The translations under genes and the position numbers were made by a program. A DNA stretch of 64,000 nucleotides from contig CM066732.1 in the NCBI GenBank assembly GCA_033961575.1, positions 83,879,687 through 83,943,686 of the forward strand, written 5' to 3'. The notes beneath the pieces were generated by a model. The model saw only the letters and a program-made list of their open reading frames with translations. It was not told where the DNA came from and ran no database searches. This DNA comes from Aselliscus stoliczkanus (taxonomy: Eukaryota > Chordata > Mammalia > Chiroptera > Hipposideridae). Below, piece after piece: positions 1-10,503 of this stretch (positions within the stretch are counted from its first letter, which is position 1; the number at the start of each line of letters is the position of its first letter).

Positions 1-939
1 AAGTTTTAAAAAGTTAAAACTGAAATTATAAAATTATTTAGGAACCTTATAAATATGTGTCTTGAGTTAAAGAAATCCTTTCTCTGTCAGGTTTTCTGGG
101 GTTTTTGTTTTGCTGAATAATTTTCAGAGTTTTTGTTCTGTTTTGCATGAGGTCAAAGTCTACTTCCACTTTAATATAAATGTGGTGAATAATATTTCTA
201 GATTTTCTTTTCTAAACCATTCTTCATTTCTGTGATAAATAAAATTTGATCATGACTTACTAACATTTTAATATACTTTGTTAGTTGTGTCAGGGAAGAA
301 GATATTTTCCTTCACCCTTTTAGTTTCTTCTGGTCTAAGAATTAAGCTGACATTTCACAGATACACAAGAAAAAATCCAATTTGATTTCATACAGATGGA
401 TTCCACAAAATATGGGAGGCCCAAGGACAAATTGGGCAGTTGAGGCTTATATGCTGTCTGGAGCTAAAGATAAGGAGGGTAGTAGTCTGGAACTTCAGAG
501 GGGAGGAAGGCAGTTCACATGGAGATGGAGAAGCACATGTTTGGTGAACAAATGTTTGCTGGGCCGTGCAGAGACAATGTGACACAGAGTGGACTCTGAT
601 CTCTAGGCCCTGCCTGTCTCCCACTACTAGCCTATATTCTTTGTAGATATCTCTGGTGATAGCTCTATTGTGGAACTGGCCCTTTATCTACACTCATGTG
701 GACAGTTAAGGGAGAGATAACAAGAAAAACTACCTGAGTTTTCTGTTTCTTAAAAAGAATCATTCTAAATTAATCCTCATGACAAAGAGACACATTTTGG
801 GGTGGCAAATTTTGTTTGGTCCCTTACAGTTAGTTTGCAAATATTTTCCTTGGAACTATTATATCTATGGTCATGAGTGACATTGGTCTATGACTTTGTT
901 TTTTTCATATTATAGTTGGTTTAGTATCAAAGTTATATT
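1..939. other. AT-rich sequence without a recognised gene
   Basis: No exon, promoter or RNA gene could be recognised. Both strands carry only short open frames (66 and 78 codons near 382-624) with no familiar domain. The T-rich composition resembles the antisense L1 that becomes recognisable downstream, so part of this may be older L1 sequence too diverged to read by eye. Confidence 0.5.
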
Positions 940-1203
940 GGTCTAATAAAATAAGTAGCAAAATATCTCTTCTTTTTCTGTTCTCTGGGAGATTGTATAA
1001 ATTTGGAATAATTTGTCCACTATTTGGTAGAAGGCATATGTATAACTAACTGGATTTCATTTGCTTTTTATGGGAAAATTTTAACTTCTGATCTGATTTC
1101 TTTAATAGCATTGGGACTATTTTGGCTTACCACTTTATCTTGAGTAATTTGCATAAAATCGTATTTTTCTATGGGATTGTCAATTTCATCAAATTCTGTT
1201 CTC

Positions 1204-1645
1204 TTCCATAACTGCTGTGTAACAAACCATCCTCAAACCTAGTGGATTAAAATAACACAATAATTTATTGTGCTCACTAATCTGCAGTTTGGATAGGGTT
1301 TAGTTGGATGGCTCATTCCTGCTTCTCAAGCATTGGCTGATGGGGGCTAACTGAAGCTGAATGGTCCACTTCCAAGATGGCTCACTCTCATGGCTGGTAA
1401 GCTCTCTGCTGGGGATCTTTGCCGGGGCATCTGGACTCCATGTGGGTATCTCTAAAGAATTGCTTGGATTCAATAAAGCAAGATAGATTGGATCCAGGCA
1501 TGAGTGTTCTAAAAGACAGCTCATCAAGGAAGCTGCCAGTCTCCTAAAGTTTGAATCCAGAAAAGGAAGCACACCATCATTCTCTACATTCTACTAGTCA
1601 AATTATCATAAAGCCCTTTCAGAATTAAGGACAACAGACATAGAT
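1204..1645 (-). mobile_element. MLT1-type MaLR solo LTR inserted in L1
   Basis: The plus strand begins with tgctgtgtaacaaacc followed by a cctagtggattaaaa block, the reverse complement of the MLT1 LTR 3' end. It continues with the ccacttccaagatggctcac segment typical of MLT1H-like subfamilies. No internal MaLR sequence adjoins it, so it is a solo LTR. The right boundary is approximate. Confidence 0.7.
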
Positions 1646-2020
1646 TTCCTGATAGGAATGTCAAGGAATCTTTACTCAATCACAACAATTTACTCATATA
1701 AAACTGTTCATATAGTTTTATTACTGTTTAAATATCCTGTCTGTAGTAACATTGGCATTTTCATTCCTATGTTTCTCTTCACCCCTCCCTCACCGTTTTT
1801 TTCGGTGTTTCCAGTTAATTTTTGTCTCTTTTCATGGAATCAAATTTTAGCTTAGTTGATTCAATTATAGTTTTTCTGCCTATTTTATTAATCTTTTTCT
1901 TCATTTTTCATTTCATGTGTTTTTTTAAGGTCACTTCTGCCATTGTTGTAATTTTTTTCTTTTGGATGACCTTTCTTTTAATACAAGCAATTAAGGTAAT
2001 GTACTTTTCCTTTAAGTAAC

Positions 2021-2575
2021 TACAGACAAGAGCTATCACAGCAGGCCTGACTTCTTTCCTTTGAAAGGACTTCTTACACAGTAGGATCTTACTAGGATCT
2101 GGCAATCTGGATTTGAGACGGCTCCTGCCACTGATTGATAAAAGTGACTCACTGTACCTCAACTGTTTGTACAAATAATATGGTTTATTTTGAACCTCAG
2201 TTTTCATTATGGGATTCTGGATTTTGGGTACTTATCCAGCAAGGGGTACTTACGTGACAAGTCCCCAGTAAAAACCCTGGTTATTGGGTCTCTGAGATTC
2301 TCTGATTGGCAACATTTCATATGTATTGTCAAACATCTTTGCTGGGTGAATAAAACACACCCTGGTGTGATTCCACTGAGAGAGGAGGACTCTTGGAAAC
2401 TTGCTCTTGTTTTCCGCCAAACAGAGCCGCACCTATGCTTTTTCTCATGGCTGGTTGTGCTTGGTACCCTTTTGCTGTAATAAATAATAGCCATGAATGC
2501 AACTATATGCTGAGTCCTGTGAGTCTTCCTAGGAAATTACTGAGCCAGAGGGTCGTCTTGACAACCTTCAACACA
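2021..2575 (+). mobile_element. solo LTR, ERVL-like, with 5-bp target duplication
   Basis: A 555-bp block interrupts the antisense L1 and is flanked on both sides by gtaac (2016-2020 and 2576-2580). It ends in CA and starts with TA, probably mutated from TG. Near its 3' end are a polyadenylation signal (aataaataatag at about 2480) and the R/U5-like wording tgctgagtcctgtgagtc. A 5-bp duplication fits class III (ERVL/MaLR) retroviruses. There is no internal retroviral gene, so this is a solo LTR. The short open frames here (95-99 codons) are not retroviral. Confidence 0.75.
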
Positions 2576-2823
2576 GTAACATTTTAGCTTCATCCTACAT
2601 ATTTTAATATAGTTATAATCTATAACTTTAAATAGTTATAATCTTTTTCAAATATTTTTATTATCAATTTCTAAACTAATTGCATTATGGTCAGAGAGTT
2701 GATATATGATATTAACTCTCTGATTTTTTTTTTGAGACTTGCTTCCAGACCTACTACACATTCGGTTTACATAAGTGGTGTAGGTGTGCTTCAAAACAGT
2801 ATATATGGTCAAATCATTATTTG

Positions 2824-2828
<5 letters not shown>

Positions 2829-2856
<28 letters not shown>
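2829..2856. repeat. (TA)n microsatellite
   Basis: Fourteen uninterrupted TA units at the edge of the antisense L1 block. Confidence 0.97.
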
Positions 2857-2860
<4 letters not shown>

Positions 2861-2863
<3 letters not shown>

Positions 2864-3429
2864 CACCGGGATTTCAGGGAAGACAAATTACTTAAATTCC
2901 CTCTCACTGGATCAATTAGAAAAAAAAGTTGCTCCACTTAGTATTTTCGAGGAATTCTAAGCAGCAAGAAATCTAATATGGGGAAACAGGCACCTCCAAA
3001 ATAATGAGAAGACCTGACAGATCAAATGTCAAAAAAAAATATTGCAAGTTTTTAGGAAATCAAGGCATTGTGGGAATGACAAAAGTGTCCTAATGGTTTT
3101 AGCTTCCTGCAGCCCTGAGATGGGTGATTCATAGAAGACCCAGGTGCCTCTTGTGATATTGTAACTATAAGAAATACATATTTGATCTTCACCCCACTTC
3201 CTGATACAGAGTTCCCAAAACATTTGGAATTTCCTAAATGATCCGAGTGATAAAGGTGTCTTCTGTTAATCACAACAAGCCCCTTTCAACCATACCTGAA
3301 TTTATGTTAATGAGGTGACCTCATTAGCTAGCTGTAGGGATCACAAAATCTTGTCTCTATCCTGTTTAGTCTTTTTATTCACAGATTTGACCCTGTTTAA
3401 TATTCAGAATGAACCCCTGTTCCTATGAG
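2861..3429. mobile_element. possible old LTR-like insertion, unclassified
   Basis: This stretch separates two antisense L1 blocks and does not itself read as L1. Phrases such as cattagctagctgtagggatcac and aatttcctaaatgatccgagtg resemble mammalian ERV LTRs in style, but I cannot name a family. No clear terminal TG/CA pair or target duplication was found. Confidence 0.3.
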
Positions 3430-3523
3430 CTCTCAATGAGTTCTATCTTTTAATAGTTGGCATCAAGTCCCTCACATTTAGTATACCCATTGATAAGACT
3501 GTATTTCAATATTCTATCTTATT

Positions 3524-3716
3524 TTATTTTAGTTTTCTTTCTTCCTTTTTTTTTTTTTTTTTAGCTGAGCCATCCTGCCACCTGTTGGCAGCTCAACGGC
3601 AACTCAGCTCGGGCTGGCATCGAACTGCCGTTGCTCAGAGCTCAGCTTGCAATCTTGAGCGAGCTCTTAACCAATTACTGAGCCACTCGGCCGGCCCTTA
3701 TTTTAGTTTTCTTTCT
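3524..3716 (-). mobile_element. tRNA-derived SINE, second body type, with 19-bp target duplication
   Basis: The body is 3543-3697 on the minus strand, starting gggccggccgagtggctcag and ending in a poly-A tail (poly-T on plus). It is flanked by perfect 19-bp copies of ttattttagttttctttct (3524-3542 and 3698-3716). After the shared leader the sequence differs from the other SINEs here: its B box is closest to cagttcgatgcc and the 3' body contains ggcaggatggctcagc. It is therefore a separate subfamily with the same leader. Confidence 0.9.
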
Positions 3717-4069
3717 GTTTTTGACTGTTTTTTTTTGTTGTTATTGTTTTTTTTCCAAATTATAACTGATTCCTCTTCCCCCTTTATAATTTGTGGGCTC
3801 TGTATTTTTTCTTTTGATTAGTGTTTCTTATTTACAAATTCTCATATTCAAACATATATTTTCTATTATTAATAATATACCAGCTATTTAACTATTTCTT
3901 CTCAACAAAATGCTCTATTTCCCCACAGTTTCCCATAGTCATGCCTATAGAACACTTATTTTACCACCCACTTTCTTCCACGTCCTAGGTTATGCTAAGA
4001 TAGTTTCATATTTTTAGTTTAAGTATCTGTGACTTAAATATATATCCCATCACTTATTATTATTCACTT

Positions 4070-4249
4070 GGGGAGGGGGGAAAGAAGGGAAAGGAGGGAG
4101 AGAGAGGGGGGAAAGGGAAGGGGAGGGGAGGGGAGAGGAGAGAAGAGGAGGAGAGGAGAGGAGAGGAGAGGAGAGGAGAGGAGAGGAGAGGAGAGGAGAG
4201 GAGAGGAGAGGAGAGGAGAGGAGAGGAGAGGAGAGGAGAGGAGAGGAGG
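4070..4249. repeat. 180-nt pure-purine tract with (GGAGA)n microsatellite
   Basis: Every base of the plus strand from 4070 to 4249 is A or G. The left third is irregular with runs of three to six G; the right part (about 4151-4245) is a clean GGAGA pentamer array. Such tracts can form triplex (H-DNA) or G-quadruplex structures. Open frames in both directions here (65-98 codons, Arg/Glu/Gly-rich or Ser/Leu/Pro-rich) are by-products of the repeat. Confidence 0.97.
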
Positions 4250-4330
4250 CAGATACCCCATGTATCTTTGTTCATCTTTTCCTATTCTTCATAATTTCTA
4301 TACTTCATCTTTTCCAGTCTTGAGGACTCC

Positions 4331-4478
4331 GATTTATGTGTTATTTATTTATTTATTTTTTTGAAGGCAGTGTCACTGGCCCTCATATGTGGGATCTGAA
4401 CCAGGGCTGCTGGTGTCCGTCCCAAACCAGCTCTTAATCACCATGCCACTTGGCCGGCCCAGATTTATGTGTTATTTA
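4331..4478 (-). mobile_element. GGCCGGCC-type tRNA SINE with 17-bp target duplication
   Basis: The body is 4348-4460, reading on the minus strand from gggccggccaagtggcatgg through a B-box-like region to a (TAAA)n tail. It is flanked by gatttatgtgttattta at 4331-4347 and 4462-4478. The B box is decayed relative to the younger copies. Confidence 0.92.
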
Positions 4479-4840
4479 GTTAGAATGTTTTCTTGAGTAT
4501 TTTTATCAGATTGTTTTTGTACATAGGTGATACATTCTCCATTCACAAATACTATCACTGTAGCAACTGAAAATATGTTGGCTGGGTATAGGATTCTCAA
4601 GGTTTATATCCATTGATCTAATGTGTTAGTATAATTTCACCTTTTGCTGACTCCCACTGTTGAAGATGAAAAAATACAAACCAGTTGAATACTATTTTTG
4701 TCCTTTTTAAGTAATTCATACCTTCCATCATTAAACTTATGCCTTTCTCTTCATTCTTGGAATTAGAGAATTTTACCAAGTTATATCTATGTGTATCTAT
4801 TTTCTTAATCATCTTACCTGGAACTTGGTGAGCTATTTTA

Positions 4841-4882
4841 ATCTATTAAATAATATATTAAATCTATTAAATAATATATTAA
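4841..4882. repeat. 21-bp perfect tandem duplication
   Basis: atctattaaataatatattaa occurs twice back to back at 4841-4861 and 4862-4882. It is a small duplication within AT-rich, L1-derived sequence. Confidence 0.95.
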
Positions 4883-5145
4883 ATTATTCATTTGTCTCAG
4901 GGACATTTTCTTCTAATAATTATTTAATTATCAACTTTCTTGCATCTGTTCACCATTTTTTCCTTCTATCATTGCTATATTAATTTGTATCTCTTTTCTA
5001 AGTATCTTATTTTCTCTCACCAGGTTTGTATTTCTTTGGTATTTTCTTCTGTTTTAAGTTATTACTAGATTTTACATACCATTGATTCAAGTTTCAACAA
5101 TGACTTTCCTCAACTACAATTCTCTAATAATATATATATATTTTT

Positions 5146-7689
5146 TTATTTCAAGAAAGAACAAGGTAAGATCATCAGAGGGTTGGTACAGGAACACATA
5201 ACACTGTGGGATTTAAAATGTATGGCAAACAATTGGCATTGGGGAGTGTTTTCAGCTAATTCTAAGGGTTTAATATCAAAGTTCTATTCTTTGAAAAACT
5301 GGAATACTAAGCAAATTAGTAAAGAATGAGCTTGTGCAAGGGGTATGTGATAAGAAAGCAGTAATCAAAGCTGGAGTAAAAGTAAGGAAAGCATATTAAA
5401 AATTTGGCAGCAATTCTGTCATTAATATAGAGGTCAAAGTTCAAAATCAGATAATCAGATAAAACTTGTTGCTCTGTCTAAAGGATAGACTGGTACTCCA
5501 TAATGTCTGCCCAATTTGCAGAATGAGCGTCTGAAGATCCAGGTATGGCTGGAGTCTCAGAATTAAACCGGCCCCGTCTGCTTCAAGAATCAAATTGCTT
5601 TCTCAGTCCCACAAACTAATAGATTTAGGGTTTGCAGAGCAGGTGAGCAAGGATGGCTCCCTGTTTATATGGGTCAGGCACAATCGTTGTTTGCAAGCGA
5701 GAGGATGAATATGATCCATATTAATAGTGGAGATAACCCTTGCCCAACAATTCCAGGGCCTTGCCTGCACATTGTATGTACAGGAAGTGCAGAGGCTGAA
5801 GTAGTCAGAGTTTACCATTTCCATGGATGTCTACAATAAGATGATGGGTCTAGACTGGGCAGAGAAAGTAAAATGATGATGAGGAAGGTATAGTTCACAG
5901 AACTTTTAATGCTGCATCTGCTATTTAATGTGATGGAAAGCAATAAGCCACCTCAAGGTAGAAACAGAGCATGAACCTGTCCCAAGCAAGAGAGAAATGG
6001 CCTGCCTGTGTGGGGAAAAAAATTGGTTGGAGGAACATTGGACAGGTGTCATCAGTATTAGCAGAATGGTCAAGGAGAATGAGTGTAGCAAGAAAACCTG
6101 AAAAACAATCTGGAAAATAATCAATATTCTAGATATTTAGAGGAATTCTGAAGCCATGAAATCCAAGCTAGCAAGCATGTTTTTGCTGAGGGAAAACAGG
6201 TCAGTGTACTCATGGAGTAAAGGGATTTTTCACCCATCTGACAAGTATATGTTTCATGTGTTATGATCTGTGGCTGTCTCTGGGGCTTTGATCAGTTATG
6301 AATGTTATTTCATCATATACATGATCTGTGGGGGATGGGGTGATCCTATATAAATCATTGGGATTATTGAAACGTGCAGCTCACAGCTGCATCTATTATA
6401 GTTTGTAAATAATTGAAGAAGATGGACTTGCCACGGCCTACTTCCCAGGTGAATTCAATATAGGACACATTAAAATAAAATAAAAAGTTAGATCAATGTA
6501 GTTCCATCTGGGCTTGTTATCCTATGAAGGCCATCTTGTAATGCAGAATACTCAAGAATGACATATGAAACAATTGTTCCTCAGGTTGATGAGCTCCGTA
6601 ATGAATCGCTCTGTTATTTCCTTCCAGGACTGATTAAAATAGCACTTGAGTTCCTGAAAATACTGAAGTGCTTATAAATGAAGCAAGTAGATATCTGGTG
6701 AAAAACAATGCTGGGCATGCTCCTACTGGGGTCGGTGTCTTTATGGTAAAATCAAGTCTCCTCAGAAAGCTCATGAAAGTACCCAAGTAGTTTGCTTCCG
6801 GAACAAATTATGCTCGCAAATCAAGGTATTATTGTATTTCTTTTATATTGAAGAATTCTGATTTTGTGAGGGAGGTTCCTCTCCAGGTGGGTTGATTTAA
6901 GTTCTGTCTAATGTAACTGAATCAATCTTAAGAATCTATTTATTAAGAATTTATTTATTATTTATAGTATTTGCATTCTTATGAACAGAGCCTGTCAGGG
7001 TATGCATATATCTTACCTAATCATTTATTCGCTCAAGAATTATCTGATAAGAACCTACTATGGGAAAGCTTTACTCTCGGTGAGTGAAATTAAGTTAAAT
7101 CAGATCTAGAATGAGAAGAAAGAGCACACAGGCATCTAGGAAGATAATTAATATACGTTACTCACTGAGAATATGGTACATGATGATGCAGTTCATAAGA
7201 AAAGTATAAAGCATTGTAGAAGTTCATTTTTGTTTTCTTTTGTTGTCAACCTGGAGAGAGATTAAAATAAGCTACTTTTTGGATAGGATAGTTGAACCAG
7301 ATTTTTAAAAAAAGTTACATCTACTTCTGTAAGAACAGGTACAGGGAGAAAACCCAAAGATGGAAAGAATGGAGAAATTAATAATAGTAGAATTATAAAA
7401 CTTGAACAGACTACAAGGGAACATTTGATTCTGGTCATGTATAAAATATCTTGAACCAAAATAATCTCCCATTTCTGAACTTTTGTAATATTTGATTAAT
7501 ATTTATGATATATTGCCATATATTTATATACTTGTATGTCTTTGTGGGCTCTTGAGAATAGGAATCATGTATATCTCTCTATTTCCACAGAAAGTATTTA
7601 GTATGTGATTGAACAGCAAAAATGTTTGTCAGGTCAAATCAATATGTGGAAGAGAATGGTCTTAAAAAATAGTGTTTGAGAAACACTTC
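5146..7689. other. about 2.5 kb without recognised gene or repeat
   Basis: I cannot assign this stretch. It is moderately AT-rich with no poly-A-tailed element, target duplication or long open frame. The longest frames (67-73 codons near 5603-6124, minus) lack any family signature. A 39-codon frame at 6558-6677 and the sequence after it are mildly protein-like but match nothing I recognise. Old LTR or internal ERV sequence is possible. Confidence 0.5.
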
Positions 7690-8375
7690 TTCTCATTACT
7701 TTTTGTCCTTTTTCACATCATATTAATAAGATTTGATTTCTGCATCTCTTCATTCTCCTCAGTTTCTTTTATTCATTTTATTACAGTCCTTAAAAATGCA
7801 CATCTCATTACTTTCTTCAATTTTCATGTGACATGACATCATTTCCTTCATGCCCCTCATTAGATTATTTAACGTGCTCATCTCATTACACCTTTCCCAT
7901 CTTGCATCTCATTACACCCCTTAAACATGCACATCTCATTACACAGTCCTTACATATCTCATTACACGATTCCATTTCTGTATCTCATTGTCATTTCATT
8001 TCTGCATCTTATTACATTAAAACATAGTTCCCATTATCTTACATATTTTGAAAATTTATATACTCTCCCTTCCTTCTTTTATGCATCTAATTATACTGTC
8101 TCTCTTTTATGTGACCAGCTCATTACACTCTTCCTTTCACCCATCTCATTTTAGCCCTGAAGGATGCCCATCTTACAGGACACTTCCTGAGACAGCTCAT
8201 TAAACCATCTCACATATTCACTTCATTACAACTTTTTAACATATATGTCTTACTACATAGAACTCTTCATGAATCTCATTAAAATTTTGGAAGATTTTAA
8301 TCATCTCTATCTCATTGCCCTCTTCTATCTTATGCATACTGTCACTATGCAAATATACATCTCATTAAAATATTT
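7690..8375. repeat. highly diverged tandem array, unit about 25 bp (core CATCTCATTACA)
   Basis: The core catctcattac(a) recurs with a C/T-rich spacer. Cores begin near 7692, 7801, 7879, 7905, 7932, 7955, 7980, 8004, 8083, 8118, 8142, 8169, 8195, 8221, 8246, 8272, 8308 and 8359. Spacing clusters at 22-30 bp where copies are contiguous. Copies such as tatctcattg and catcttattaca show heavy decay. Overlapping open frames (64 and 75 codons) with HISLH-like repeats simply read through the array. It is an old minisatellite, not a CRISPR array: units are unequal and spacers are not unique inserts. Confidence 0.75.
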
Positions 8376-8598
8376 CTTTTTATTATTTGAATATATCCCT
8401 GTATTATAAACTTCCTACCCGCTAATATTTCAATACTTCACTACATTTTTGTTTTTATATGTATAACAAGAATGACCACATATCATTCAAAAAAGGGGTT
8501 TTCTTATAGTGTTTCATATGTCTTTAAATTATTGTTATTATACTGATGCTTCTCAAACTTGGTACTTTGGGGATGTTGATAGGCAGTAATAATATGTT

Positions 8599-9038
8599 AA
8601 ACTAACTTCGGGTTGGGGCCGGCCGAGTGGCGCGTTGGTTAAGAGCTGATTTGGAACTCCAGCGGCCCCTGTTCAGATCCCACATATGAGGGTCAGTGAC
8701 GCTGCCCTCTACAGTTAAGATGGTGAACAACAGCTCCACCTGGAGCTGGACTGCTGTGAGTCCCTGGGACAGCATAGCTGCAGCTCCTGCTGAGCAGCTG
8801 GTAGTCGGTGTGAGATGCCAAGAACCAATGTGAGCAGCCGTTCAGAGGCCAGCGACTGATCTGCCTCACCCAAGAAGAGCGCAATGATGTTACCAGTGAA
8901 GCAATGTCCTCCACAATTAGACTGAAGAACAAAAGGACAGCAACTTGTCTGTTCCCCTTCCCTGATTCCCCAACGCTCTTCCCTTCCCCCAATTCCCCAA
9001 TAAAATCTTAAAAAAAAAAACAAAACTAACTTTGGGTT
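8599..9038 (+). mobile_element. long composite GGCCGGCC SINE (about 400 bp) with 16-bp target duplication
   Basis: The body is 8615-9022. It starts gggccggccgagtggcgcg, has a tRNA-like head with a B-box-like gttcagatccc, and continues about 300 bp beyond the usual cctgccctc end point of the short copies. The 3' module has repeated ctggagctgga-like blocks, an aacaaaaggacagcaacttg segment, two C-rich blocks and a ccaataaaatctt terminus before the A tail. It is flanked by aaactaactt(c/t)gggtt at 8599-8614 and 9023-9038. The 99- and 114-codon minus-strand frames lie inside it and are not genes. Confidence 0.9.
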
Positions 9039-9072
9039 AAAACGTTTATAAGTGTACATAGGGTATTAAAAA

Positions 9073-9103
9073 TTAACTAATTAGTTAACAAAGTTAACTA
9101 ATT
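9073..9103. other. short AT-rich hairpin
   Basis: aattagttaac and its exact reverse complement gttaactaatt are separated by three bases, just downstream of the long SINE. This could be chance in AT-rich DNA. Confidence 0.7.
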
Positions 9104-9429
9104 AAATAAAAAATTTGCATTCTTATTTCATGACTACTTGGAGCTTTTTACATGCTTTTGAGAACTATACATATTCATGAAGGAGGTTTGGCCTAAGCCA
9201 TTTCTCAAATGAATCAGCCACATATTCTAGCCTCAGACAATATATTAACTGCTTCCAGAACTTAGTTTCCATAGAGCACAATTTAAGAAAGGCTGCACTG
9301 TAATATTTTATATACATACATATCTATATTCACATCAATGTACAGTTCTATATTTACCACTACTTATTTTACTTGCAGCCCTGTACTGCATCCCAGAATA
9401 ATGAGAGCTACACAACTGGTTCATTTATT

Positions 9430-9598
9430 AAAACCTAAAGTTCCTAAACTTTGGTGGGTAGCAGAGTCACCCAAGGAACTTGGTAAAAATACAAGACCCT
9501 GGCCCATCCTATTATTTCAGCAAGCCTGGCATTCGTGTTCTTTATTAGCTATAAAGATGCTTCTGATACACACCAAAGTTTGGAAACCAATGCCTTAC
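9430..9598. mobile_element. MER5-like hAT deletion derivative
   Basis: The ends are inverted copies: ttcctaaactttggtg near 9440 against caccaaagtttggaaa near 9570-9590. The internal wording (gagtcacccaaggaac, then ccctggcccat) follows the MER5A pattern. It is non-autonomous with no transposase. Exact ends are uncertain. Confidence 0.6.
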
Positions 9599-9799
9599 TA
9601 AGTGTTTACTGTATCGTGTTCTGTAAGAATACACAAACACAAAAAGATGTGGGCCCAGATTGTGAAGCTGTAACCATCCAACGAAAATGGATGCTTTCTT
9701 TCTCCTTAGCCTCTGGACAAAGGCATAGAGGTACTTTCTTTCTCCCCGTGAGTGTGCCTGCTCCTCTAACTGCTAGCAATACATTGAAGTTACTTGTGT

Positions 9800-10060
9800 A
9801 ATGGTTGGAGCACAAGCTATGGCATCAGACAGACCTGGATTAGCATCTCCTTTCCACCAATGCCTGGTGAGCTTGGGATGAGCTTGGGGAAGGAAACACT
9901 ACTTCTGTGAGCAACAATTTCTTCAACTGTAAAATGGGGTAATAACAATTTCTCCTGTCATATCTTTAGACAGCAATGAGCTTAGTGCATTTTGAGAATT
10001 CTTATCACAATCACTTGCACAGAGTATCTCCTCAAGAAATAATAACCATTATCATTTTGA
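9800..10060 (+). mobile_element. MIR SINE
   Basis: Order is as in MIR: gagcacaagctatggcatcagacagacctgg head, a decayed core, and aactgtaaaatggggtaata, the highly recognisable 3' half. It ends with ctcaagaaataataaccatt. Diverged but nearly full length. Confidence 0.8.
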
Positions 10061-10503
10061 CCCTCATACATCAGGTTTAGTTTACTGCCTTTTGAAACTA
10101 CTACTGTGTGTCAACTGATCTTCAGTTAATAAAAGTAAAGGATTAAAATAAAAACACATCATTTCCCTACACATCATCAAAGGAGACTGTGTGCCTGTGT
10201 CCTAGGAATGTTGACAGACCTTAGCGTATATGGTAGATCACCCACCAATTATATGATAAAAATCTAGAAGTCGCACCCTAACATATACATGAGCAATGGT
10301 GTCACGGTGACCTAGTGGATAGAAAACCCTAGTGCATGTCTCCAAAGCTGAGTGAATTTTAAACAGTTGTTTCACTTCTAACAGTCTTGATTTTGTATCA
10401 CCTGTGCAAATGGCACTAATAATCCTCTGATTATCTCAGAAAACAACTGTAGTCATCACACAAGATCATCCATTTGTTTATTATTAAGTATACAAAATAT
10501 TTA

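Larger units (their letters stand above)
940..2860 (-). mobile_element. degenerate L1 (L1M-type) ORF2 region, antisense, with nested LTRs
   Basis: Three blocks (about 940-1203, 1646-2020, 2576-2860) read on the minus strand as old LINE-1 ORF2. The plus strand shows the typical T-rich antisense wording, such as tttggtagaaggcat at about 1024 and gcattatggtcagagagttg near 2682. The blocks are separated by an MLT1 LTR and an ERVL-type LTR and run in the same direction, so they look like one copy opened by later insertions. Stops are frequent and no open frame survives. Family level is secure; the exact subfamily is not. Confidence 0.7.
3430..5145 (-). mobile_element. degenerate L1 (5'/ORF1-side region), antisense, with SINE and microsatellite insertions
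   Basis: The plus strand carries antisense L1 wording such as gttggctgggtataggattc at about 4577 and a long T-rich run to about 5145. It sits in the expected order after the antisense ORF2 blocks upstream, so both may belong to one original L1. Two SINEs and the GGAGA repeat have landed in it. No open frame survives. The limits are approximate. Confidence 0.5.

Noticed and set aside
4060..4364. Open frames over the GGAGA repeat on both strands (Arg/Glu/Gly and Ser/Leu/Pro repeats)
   Set aside because: Pentamer repeats without stops stay open in all frames; this is not evidence for a gene.
6325..6360. TATA-like word (cctatataaat) as a promoter
   Set aside because: AT-rich DNA produces such words often, and no transcription unit, CpG enrichment or exon follows.
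6558..6677. 39-codon frame with a mildly protein-like reading, followed by more open sequence
   Set aside because: Considered as a processed pseudogene, but I could not recognise a parent protein, and there is no poly-A tail or target duplication.
7690..8375. CRISPR-like array
   Set aside because: The DNA is mammalian, the units are short and badly diverged, and the intervals are similar to one another rather than unique spacers.
8715..9059. 114-codon minus-strand frame
   Set aside because: It lies within the long SINE and ends in its poly-A tail.
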